Below, one piece after another: positions 1 to 6,546 of a stretch of 8,539 nt of DNA. Origin of the DNA: JBBITW01 sp037440525 (lineage in GTDB: Bacteria; Desulfobacterota; BSN033; UBA1163); NCBI GenBank assembly GCA_037440525.1, contig JBBITW010000148.1, positions 1-8,539 of the forward strand, read 5' to 3'. The first letter of the stretch is position 1, and every line of letters begins with the position of its first letter. Made by a program: the position numbers and the translations under genes. Under the pieces are notes generated by a model that did no database searches, had not been told where the DNA came from, and worked only from the letters and a program-made list of their open reading frames with translations.

Positions 1-2
1 TA

Positions 3-1646
3 TCATCTTTGGTAACCGAAGCGTTCTTCAAAAATTGGGGCAATAAGGTTATCCACAGGAACATAGTCATCTGTAAGAACCACAGAATATCTTTCCTTCA
101 GATATCGCTGTAATTCATCCTGAGGCATGACATGTGAAACCAAATCATCACCCTTCTCCTTCTTAATAAATTTAACGAATTCTTCCATATTTAGTTTTTC
201 AGGGCTTGCTACAACAACACATGTACTGATACCAATACGATCATAATCTGAACTGAGGGTTACGAGGTGAACATTTCCCTTTCCAAATACTTCTTCCAGA
301 GTCCTGATATAAGAGGGCATAAAGGCACCGTTTTTGAAACTATCAATCACATTTGCCATGAGCAGTCCATCTGGTTTAAGGAGACTTTTGAGCATTATTG
401 CAAATTCTTTTGTTGTTAGATGGTACGGGATTGAGAGATCGTTGAATGCATCGCCGAAGATAAAGTCAAAATATCCCTTTTCCTTCCAGTTCATAACAAA
501 CCAGCGAGCATCCTCATTGAAGGAGCGAATCCTTGATTGCTCAGAGATTCCAAGATATTTCTTAACCACCTTCGTTACATCTGGATCGATCTCCACAACG
601 TAGATATCTCCTTTGGGATATTTGGCCTCGATGAAACGTGGGAATGTATATCCACCGCCACCAAGAAAGAGGGCTTTAAAGGCTCCTCTCCTATCAGCCT
701 TCCATCTTACGAACTCCTCATATACCTGAATATATTCATATTCGAGGTAGAAAGGGTCTTTAAGGTCTGTATAAGAGTGAACCAGATGATCGAGGACAAG
801 AGATTCAAGCTGGTTTCCGTGACTCCCTTTTGTGTTTCTTTTTAATTTTATTGTATAGTAATTGCTTTCCTTAAAGAAATAGGTTTCATCATCGAGTGGT
901 GCCCGAAATGCGTAATCATATAATGTTTTGAGGGAATGGAGAGGAGATGTCTTAAGATAGGTATTGTTCTTTCCAATTGCTGCAAATCCATACCAGCCTA
1001 TGAGAGGAAAAATCAGAAAGATTAATCCAATTAAGATCAAGAAACGGGCAAGCAATCTTTTATTACCAAAGAATCCCCCAAAGATTAAAGAAGAGATGAT
1101 GAGTATGATACCCATTGCAAAGAGAATGGAACGTGTTCCCATCCACTGAATGAGATAGAAACCTGTTGCGAAGGTTCCGAGGATTGAGCCGAGTGTAGAG
1201 AATGCATATATCTTTCCAACAATATTCCCGGTCTTATCAAGATTATTTAGTGTCAATTTAACAACTACAGGGGATATCATACCAAGGAGACATGAGGGAG
1301 CAAAAAATATGAGGGTCGTTATGAGGAGAATCCTGACCATTAAACTTGTCTGAAATTGTGCAGCTCCGATGAGGTTCGTTAAAGGTGAAATGGAGAACGC
1401 CCCTAAGCCAGATAGGAATAGAAGCCAGCCAAGTGTTGAGGAGCGTGGATAACGGTCGGCAATCAACCCTCCAAGGTATGCACCAATGCTTATGCCCAAA
1501 AGGACAACACCGATAATACTTGTCCAGGTATATAGTGAAACACCAACATAGGGTGCCATGATTCTACCTGCCACAAGTTCAATAACGAGTGTACAGAAGC
1601 TTGCAATAAATACAATAATATTTGCTTTGATAACTTCCTTTAGCAT
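3..1646 (-). CDS. Membrane-fused spermidine synthase-like protein (MFS-like N-terminus plus SAM-binding domain)
   Basis: Complete 547-residue gene with an ATG start. A GGAGGA ribosome site (1652-1657) lies 5 nt upstream. Residues about 8-225 hold roughly seven hydrophobic segments (near 8-28, 40-62, 72-92, 103-125, 145-167, 172-192 and 201-224), with a short loop reading GLIADRYPR as in transporter-like folds. From about residue 240 it becomes a soluble Rossmann methyltransferase-like domain of the spermidine synthase type: glycine loop FLGGGGYTFPR (327-337), acidic ribose-binding motif VEIDPDV (351-357), then GDAFND (398-403), IPYHLTT (406-412) and TDDYVPVDNL (525-534). Classic aminopropyltransferases carry GGGDGG in the glycine loop and a D-x-x-DP type catalytic motif. 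Here the Asp of the first is Gly and the second is replaced. SAM or decarboxylated-SAM binding is therefore plausible, but polyamine synthesis is not shown. Such fused proteins are usually annotated 'fused MFS/spermidine synthase' and their substrate is generally unknown. The gene is transcribed divergently from ppsA. Confidence 0.88.
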   Translation of the reverse strand: MLKEVIKANIIVFIASFCTLVIELVAGRIMAPYVGVSLYTWTSIIGVVLLGISIGAYLGGLIADRYPRSSTLGWLLFLSGLGAFSISPLTNLIGAAQFQTSLMVRILLITTLIFFAPSCLLGMISPVVVKLTLNNLDKTGNIVGKIYAFSTLGSILGTFATGFYLIQWMGTRSILFAMGIILIISSLIFGGFFGNKRLLARFLILIGLIFLIFPLIGWYGFAAIGKNNTYLKTSPLHSLKTLYDYAFRAPLDDETYFFKESNYYTIKLKRNTKGSHGNQLESLVLDHLVHSYTDLKDPFYLEYEYIQVYEEFVRWKADRRGAFKALFLGGGGYTFPRFIEAKYPKGDIYVVEIDPDVTKVVKKYLGISEQSRIRSFNEDARWFVMNWKEKGYFDFIFGDAFNDLSIPYHLTTKEFAIMLKSLLKPDGLLMANVIDSFKNGAFMPSYIRTLEEVFGKGNVHLVTLSSDYDRIGISTCVVVASPEKLNMEEFVKFIKKEKGDDLVSHVMPQDELQRYLKERYSVVLTDDYVPVDNLIAPIFEERFGYQR

Positions 1647-1663
1647 ATTTATCCTCCAACATT

Positions 1664-1676
1664 AAAAGGCCCTTTT
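1664..1676. promoter_or_regulatory. Small palindrome, possible operator
   Basis: AAAAGG-C-CCTTTT is a perfect 6-bp inverted repeat around one base. It lies between the ribosome site and the predicted -10 box of the leftward membrane protein gene, at about the expected start of transcription. This position would suit a repressor site, but the palindrome is short and low in complexity, so chance is a real alternative. Confidence 0.25.
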
Positions 1677-1681
1677 GCTAT

Positions 1682-1710
1682 ACCATAAAATCATTAAAAT
1701 AAAATTTCAA
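1682..1710 (-). promoter_or_regulatory. Possible sigma-70 promoter for the spermidine synthase-like gene
   Basis: Read on the minus strand, TTGAAA (1710-1705, five of six matches to the -35 consensus) is followed after 17 bp by TATGGT (1687-1682, four of six). Transcription would start near 1675, giving a leader of about 30 nt before the ATG at 1646. The surroundings are very AT-rich, so a chance match is possible. Confidence 0.4.
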
Positions 1711-1737
1711 ATCCTTTTTCATGATAGAAATAATTTG

Positions 1738-1767
1738 TTGAAAAATCAATAATATTTAATTTATAAT
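1738..1767 (+). promoter_or_regulatory. Probable sigma-70 promoter of the ppsA-queH-DUF2905 unit
   Basis: TTGAAA (1738-1743) and a perfect TATAAT (1762-1767) are separated by 18 bp. Transcription would begin near 1774, leaving a leader of about 90 nt before ppsA. The only obvious features in that leader are the purine-rich ribosome site (1854-1862, GGGGGAGGG) and three scattered TTGAA words (1802, 1813, 1830). I recognise no riboswitch. Confidence 0.6.
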
Positions 1768-1863
1768 TTTTAAAACTGGATTGCCTTTATATAGTGGAGA
1801 TTTGAATAACTATTGAAACATTTCCATGATTGAACAGAACAGATTAAAATAAAGGGGGAGGGC

Positions 1864-4347
1864 ATGGGAAAGCGTCCTTATATACTATGGTTTGATGAGA
1901 TTGGTTTAGATGATTTACCTCTCGTGGGTGGTAAAAATGCCTCTCTCGGGGAGATGAGAAGAGAGCTTACAAAGACTGGTGTCAACATTCCAAATGGTTT
2001 TGCAGTTACAGTTAACGCCTACCATGCCTTTTTAGAGGAGGGGATTATACAGGATTGGCATGACAGAAGGGGTAAACTGGATATAAGAAGGAATATCATT
2101 GATATCCTATCAGATCTTGATGTAGAAGATGTTGAAAATCTATCAGAGAGAGGTAGCCGGATCAGGAGGCTTATACATAGCCTTGAATTTCCAAGGGAGA
2201 TTGTTGAAGAGATTGTAAAGGCTTATAGAAAATTGTGTAAAGAATATGGAGAGGATACAGATGTTGCAGTTCGTAGCAGTGCTACAGCTGAGGACCTTCC
2301 AGGTGCAAGTTTTGCCGGTCAGCAGGAGACCTATCTCAATATAAGGGGTGAATACGCACTGATACAGGCGTGCAAACGTTGTTTTGCCTCACTGTTTACC
2401 AATCGTGCAATCTCATATAGAGTTCATAAAGGATTTGACCATTTTCAGGTTTCACTCTCCATAGGGGTCCAGAAGATGGTGAGGTCTGATAAGGCCTGCT
2501 CTGGTGTGATGTTCACAATGGATACAGAATCAGGCTTTCCGCATGTTGTATATATTACGGGGTCTTATGGATTGGGAGAGAATATAGTTCAGGGAGTTAT
2601 AAATCCTGATGAATTTTATGTCTTCAAACCGTGTCTGAACAGAAAGTATAAACCTATAATCCAGAAGACCCTCGGAACTAAAGAGATCAAAATGATCTAT
2701 ACCGTTGAAGGAGAAAGTTCAACGAAGAACATTCCAACATCTGCACAGGAGAGATCAAGTTTTATCCTCAGTGATGAGGAGATCATCCTCCTCGCACAGT
2801 GGGGGGTGAAGATCGAAGATCACTATTCTCGGAAGGCAGGAACCTATATGCCAATGGATATAGAGTGGGCCAAGGATGGCATAACCCAACAGCTCTTTGT
2901 TCTTCAGGCAAGGCCTGAGACAGTAAAATCCCAGGGAAATAAGAATATCTTAGAGACATATTTCCTCAAGGAGAAGGGGAGGGTTCTTGTTCAGGGTAAG
3001 AGTGTGGGTGAGAAGATAGGTGCTGGGCCGATCAATGTCCTCTCAAGTGTTAAAGAGATAGGGAGGTTCAAGAAAGGCGAGATTTTGGTGACACAGATGA
3101 CAGACCCTGACTGGGAGCCCATTATGAAGATTGCAGCAGGTATTGTGACCGATCGAGGCGGGAGGACATGTCATGCCGCAATTATAAGCAGGGAATTGGG
3201 TATTCCATGTGTTGTTGGAACAGGTAACGGAAGTCAAATTTTAAGGGATTACCGAAGTGCCACGGTTTGCTGTGCCGAGGGTGAGACAGGAGTTGTATAC
3301 GAAGGGATACTTGATTACGAGGTTAAGCGTTTCGATATGGAGCACCTCGAGAGACCTCAGACACAGATAATGATGAATGTAGGGAACCCTGACAATGCAT
3401 TTCATCTCTCCTTTATACCAAACGATGGGGTTGGCCTTGCAAGGCTTGAATTCATTATCAATAATTTCATACGAATTCATCCGATGGCACTGGTCCATTT
3501 CGATTCATTGAATGATGATCATGCCAGAAGAGAGATTGAACAGTTAACCATAGGATACGAAGATAAAAGACAATTCTTTATAGATCGACTTGCACAAGGG
3601 GTGGCAAAGATCGCATCGGCATTCTACCCAAAAGATGTGATTGTACGCATGAGTGATTTCAAGAGCAACGAATATGCAAATCTCATTGGTGGAAGTGAAT
3701 TCGAACCTGTAGAGGATAATCCAATGATAGGGTTTCGTGGAGCTTCTCGTTATTATGACGAGGCTTATCAGGAAGGGTTTGGACTCGAATGTATGGCATT
3801 AAAGAAGGTCCGTGATGAGATTGGACTTACAAATGTAAAATTGATGATTCCCTTTGTTCGAACTGTGGAAGAGGGTAGATTGGTTATAGCAGAGATGAGA
3901 AAATACGGATTGATTCAGGGACATAATGGTCTTCAGATATATATGATGTGTGAAATCCCGAGCAATGTAATACTTGTAGATGAATTCAGTGAAATCTTTG
4001 ATGGTTTCTCTATTGGATCTAATGATCTGACACAGTTGGTACTGGGTCTGGATAGAGATTCAGAGAAGGTTTCCCATATATTTGATGAAAGGGATGAAGC
4101 AGTAAAGAGGATGGTTCAATGGGTTATTGAAAAGGCAAAGAAGAATGGTAAGAAGATTGGTATCTGTGGACAGGCCCCAAGCGATTATCCTGAGTTCGCT
4201 GAATTTTTAGTGCGTTGTGGCATCGATAGTATATCCCTCAATCCTGATACAGTTCTTAAGACTACAGAGAGGATACTGGAGGTCGAAAGGGAATTGGGCA
4301 TTCCTCGCAGGGGAGAATTTAAGGAAAAGGTTCTGGCAGCAAGTTAA
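1864..4347 (+). CDS. ppsA: Phosphoenolpyruvate synthase (pyruvate, water dikinase)
   Basis: This cytosolic enzyme converts pyruvate, ATP and water to PEP, AMP and phosphate, the entry step of gluconeogenesis from pyruvate. All three domains are present in 827 residues. The N-terminal ATP-grasp part (about 15-355) has VGGKNASLGE (21-30), VAVRSSATAEDLPGASFAGQ (134-153) and the closing LQARPET (347-353). The swivelling phosphohistidine domain (about 370-490) has GGRTCHAAI with the phosphorylated His437. The C-terminal PEP/pyruvate barrel (about 500-810) has GFRGASRY (623-630), SIGSNDLTQ (716-724) and GICGQAPSD with the catalytic Cys768. The length is slightly above the roughly 790 residues of the E. 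coli enzyme, and no key residue is missing. The start is supported by GGGGGAGGG directly upstream and by the family-like N-terminus. It is the first gene of a rightward unit, and its TAA abuts the queH ATG. Pyruvate phosphate dikinase is a less likely reading, because the domain layout and C-terminus fit PEP synthase. Confidence 0.95.
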   Translation: MGKRPYILWFDEIGLDDLPLVGGKNASLGEMRRELTKTGVNIPNGFAVTVNAYHAFLEEGIIQDWHDRRGKLDIRRNIIDILSDLDVEDVENLSERGSRIRRLIHSLEFPREIVEEIVKAYRKLCKEYGEDTDVAVRSSATAEDLPGASFAGQQETYLNIRGEYALIQACKRCFASLFTNRAISYRVHKGFDHFQVSLSIGVQKMVRSDKACSGVMFTMDTESGFPHVVYITGSYGLGENIVQGVINPDEFYVFKPCLNRKYKPIIQKTLGTKEIKMIYTVEGESSTKNIPTSAQERSSFILSDEEIILLAQWGVKIEDHYSRKAGTYMPMDIEWAKDGITQQLFVLQARPETVKSQGNKNILETYFLKEKGRVLVQGKSVGEKIGAGPINVLSSVKEIGRFKKGEILVTQMTDPDWEPIMKIAAGIVTDRGGRTCHAAIISRELGIPCVVGTGNGSQILRDYRSATVCCAEGETGVVYEGILDYEVKRFDMEHLERPQTQIMMNVGNPDNAFHLSFIPNDGVGLARLEFIINNFIRIHPMALVHFDSLNDDHARREIEQLTIGYEDKRQFFIDRLAQGVAKIASAFYPKDVIVRMSDFKSNEYANLIGGSEFEPVEDNPMIGFRGASRYYDEAYQEGFGLECMALKKVRDEIGLTNVKLMIPFVRTVEEGRLVIAEMRKYGLIQGHNGLQIYMMCEIPSNVILVDEFSEIFDGFSIGSNDLTQLVLGLDRDSEKVSHIFDERDEAVKRMVQWVIEKAKKNGKKIGICGQAPSDYPEFAEFLVRCGIDSISLNPDTVLKTTERILEVERELGIPRRGEFKEKVLAAS

Positions 4348-4956
4348 ATGAGAATTCTAATTCATATCTGCTGTGCAAATTGTGCAATCTATCCAGTTCA
4401 AAGAATTAGAGAGAGGGGAGAAGAGGTTACAGGTTTCTTCTTTAACCCAAACATCCACCCATATGAGGAATATAAGAGGAGATTGGATTGCCTGAGGGAT
4501 TATTCAGAAAAGGTAGGATTGAAGATGATCTATCGCGATGAATATCTTCTTGAGGAATTCTTAAAAGAAGTTGCTCATAGGGTGGAGGATCGATGTAGAT
4601 ATTGTTATTCCCTCCGGCTTGAGGCAACCGCACGGGAGGCAAAGAAGGGTCTATATGATAGTTTTTCAACCACCCTGCTACAGAGTAGACACCAGAACCA
4701 TTCTCTGATCAAAGAGACAGGTGAGAAATTTTCTAAGGAATTTGGTGTTCCCTTCTACTATGAGGATTTTCGTGAAGGGTGGAAAATAGGTCTGGAGGCT
4801 TCAAAGGCCATGGGATTATATCGCCAAAAATATTGTGGCTGTATCTATTCTGAGAAAGAAAGATTTTTAAAAGAGGGTAGAAAGCGGAAGGTCGAAGGTG
4901 AAAAGTATAAAATAGAATTTATGGAGACAAGACACGGACACGAACCACATTTTTAA
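4348..4956 (+). CDS. queH: Epoxyqueuosine reductase QueH
   Basis: QueH (formerly DUF208) reduces epoxyqueuosine to queuosine in tRNA, the last step of Q synthesis. It is a metalloenzyme unrelated to the cobalamin-dependent QueG. The 202-residue protein has the family's cysteine pattern: HICCANC (6-12), RCRYC (82-86) and YCGC (162-165). These supply the iron-sulfur and iron ligands known for the family. Other family signatures are FFFNPNIHPYEEYKRR (30-45), TTLLQSRHQNH (108-118) and FREGWKIGLEASKAMGLYRQ (141-160). The C-terminal tail (about 175-202) is charged and weakly conserved in character. The ATG directly follows the ppsA stop codon with only a poor ribosome site in front, so translation is probably coupled to ppsA. 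No other queuosine gene is in the window. Confidence 0.95.
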   Translation: MRILIHICCANCAIYPVQRIRERGEEVTGFFFNPNIHPYEEYKRRLDCLRDYSEKVGLKMIYRDEYLLEEFLKEVAHRVEDRCRYCYSLRLEATAREAKKGLYDSFSTTLLQSRHQNHSLIKETGEKFSKEFGVPFYYEDFREGWKIGLEASKAMGLYRQKYCGCIYSEKERFLKEGRKRKVEGEKYKIEFMETRHGHEPHF

Positions 4957-4965
4957 GAGGTTTAG

Positions 4966-5187
4966 ATGTTTGGGCTGGGTGGTTTAGGGAAAATCCTCAT
5001 CCTTTTTGGAGTGTTTATTATCCTCATCGGACTTCTCCTTGTTATTGGAGAAAAGATTCCGTGGATAGGAAGGCTCCCTGGAGATATCATAATTAAGAAG
5101 GAAAGGTTTACATTCTATTTTCCAGTCGTCACTTGCATCCTGATAAGCATTATCTTAACATTTTTTTTCTGGATATTTAGAAGGTAA
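4966..5187 (+). CDS. DUF2905 family small membrane protein
   Basis: A 73-residue protein with two hydrophobic helices (about 8-27 and 51-70) joined by a short loop. The loop carries the family hallmark GRLPGDI (35-41), followed by RFTFYFPVVTCI (47-58). The protein ends in FRR, so the helices probably form an inner-membrane hairpin. The biochemical function of DUF2905 is unknown. The ribosome site GAGG (4957-4960) overlaps the end of queH, and the start lies 9 bp beyond the queH stop codon, so the two are surely co-transcribed. From general knowledge of bacterial genomes, DUF2905 genes recur beside queH, queA and ruvB, but that is association only. Confidence 0.9.
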   Translation: MFGLGGLGKILILFGVFIILIGLLLVIGEKIPWIGRLPGDIIIKKERFTFYFPVVTCILISIILTFFFWIFRR

Positions 5188-5199
5188 TTTTAAAAAGGA

Positions 5200-6516
5200 T
5201 CAGGTGGCGATTTCCCTGATAATTTCTACCATTGCCTTAATTCCAAATTCGAGGTTCTTCAGGGCAATCCTTTCATCATTTCCATGAACCCTTAAAAATT
5301 CCTTTTCCTCGAGCCGAAGAGGACAGAAATCGTATGTGATAATTCCATTTTCTCTAAGAAAACGGCTATCCGTAGCCCCTGGAAGAAGAAGGGGAACAAC
5401 CGGACAATCAGGATCATTCTTTGAGGCAAAATTTCTTATCGCAGAGAAGAAATCTGTATTCAATGGTGACGGAGGGAGAGATTCACTTTCTCCGATGACA
5501 TCAACCTCAATTTCATCTCCCACCCTTCTTTTGATTTCTTTTAAAAAATCTTCTTTGGAAGAACCCGGGATGAGGCGGCAATCAAGTGTAGCATGAGCTT
5601 CTGAAGGGATGACATTAACCTTACTTCCACCCTGAAGGATTGTGGGGGAGATTGTATTTCGAACCATTGAGTTATAGATAGGATTGGAGGTAAACCACAA
5701 AGAAAACGAGGGGTCGCTTAATCCCATTTCAATATCCTCAAAGAGATTCCTCTCGTATGATGGCTGTTTATCTGCCATCTTTAAAAAGTATTCCTTAACC
5801 ATAGGAAGGATTTTATATGGTGTTTCCCACTTTGTTATTGATTCAAGGGCATGGATGAGTTTTACATTTGGATTATCAGGTGTGGGCATGGATGCATGCC
5901 CTGAGGTGCCTCTGGCTTTTAATTTTAGCTGGAAGATAACCTTCTGTGCATTTGAGATCTCATAGCGATCCGCCTTCCCCTCCTCATTAATAATAATATA
6001 GCCTCCCTCATTAAGCGCATATTCTGACTCCTTCAGGTTAGGGATATTCTCTATTGCCCACTGGACACCCCATCTTCCCCCCATCTCCTCATCAGCCGTT
6101 GCAAGAAATAGAATATCCCTTTTTAAAAGGGTATTCTCCCTTTTTAAGATTAGAAGGGTCATCATCTCTATGATCCCAGTTGACTTACAATCGAGTGCAC
6201 CTCTTCCATAAAGGTAACCATTTTTAATCACACCTTCGAATGGATTGAATTGCCAGCATTCTTTCTCCACAGGGACGACGTCGATATGATTGAGTAGCAA
6301 AATTGGTCTTTTACTTCCGTCACCCCTGAGGGTTGCCAAAAGATTACCTCGCCCCTGGATTGGTTCAAAGAGTTGACAATGGATAGATTCCCTATCGAAG
6401 ATACTCTTAAGAAATTTTGCTCCTTCAATCTCATTTCCAGGGGGATTGACGGTTTCGATCCTTATATATTCCTGCAAGTATTGGATTGCTTCTCTGAAAG
6501 GTTTATCCCAATTCAT
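5200..6516 (-). CDS. M20 family metallohydrolase (ArgE/DapE/CPG2/carboxypeptidase S group)
   Basis: A 438-residue zinc hydrolase, probably cleaving a dipeptide or N-acyl amino acid. The first in-frame ATG is at 6534, but the ATG at 6516 has GGAGGT (6521-6526) 4 nt upstream and is the better start. Numbered from there, the two-metal site is complete: LNHIDVVP with ligand His77 and catalytic Asp79, RGALDCKS with bridging Asp109, ADEE with general base Glu143 and ligand Glu144, NEGG with ligand Glu170, and VHGNDE with ligand His411. The lid domain (about 190-310) has TSGHAS with His207, and VNVIPSEAHATLDCRLIPGS follows. There is no signal peptide, so the protein is cytosolic. The wording around ADEEMGGRWG and NEGG resembles the carboxypeptidase S/PM20D1 branch more than true ArgE or DapE, so I give no gene symbol and leave the substrate open. 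It lies 30 bp downstream of ade on the same strand and probably shares its transcript. Its 3' end faces the DUF2905 gene at 12 bp. Confidence 0.9.
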   Translation of the reverse strand: MNWDKPFREAIQYLQEYIRIETVNPPGNEIEGAKFLKSIFDRESIHCQLFEPIQGRGNLLATLRGDGSKRPILLLNHIDVVPVEKECWQFNPFEGVIKNGYLYGRGALDCKSTGIIEMMTLLILKRENTLLKRDILFLATADEEMGGRWGVQWAIENIPNLKESEYALNEGGYIIINEEGKADRYEISNAQKVIFQLKLKARGTSGHASMPTPDNPNVKLIHALESITKWETPYKILPMVKEYFLKMADKQPSYERNLFEDIEMGLSDPSFSLWFTSNPIYNSMVRNTISPTILQGGSKVNVIPSEAHATLDCRLIPGSSKEDFLKEIKRRVGDEIEVDVIGESESLPPSPLNTDFFSAIRNFASKNDPDCPVVPLLLPGATDSRFLRENGIITYDFCPLRLEEKEFLRVHGNDERIALKNLEFGIKAMVEIIREIAT

Positions 6517-6520
6517 AAAA

Positions 6521-6526
6521 ACCTCC
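6521..6526 (-). promoter_or_regulatory. Ribosome binding site deciding the M20 hydrolase start
   Basis: GGAGGT on the minus strand, 4 nt before the ATG at 6516. It lies inside the longer reading frame that begins at 6534, and no comparable site precedes that earlier ATG. This favours the shorter protein. Confidence 0.75.
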
Positions 6527-6546
6527 AGTGGCATCGAGGTAATATA

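Noticed and set aside
334..1149. Open frames on the plus strand opposite the membrane protein gene
   Set aside because: They lie wholly inside a convincing gene on the other strand, resemble no family, and lack a promoter or ribosome site.
1774..1863. Riboswitch or other structured leader before ppsA
   Set aside because: The leader is short and AT-rich. Three TTGAA words and a small GAAACATTTC palindrome (1816-1825) are present, but no stable stem or known aptamer pattern.
3043..3498. Minus-strand open frames inside ppsA
   Set aside because: They overlap the conserved phosphohistidine and barrel regions of a real gene. Their translations are low-complexity shadows.
6517..6534. Six-residue extension of the M20 hydrolase (ATG at 6534)
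   Set aside because: The extension contains the GGAGGT ribosome site for the next ATG and has no ribosome site of its own.
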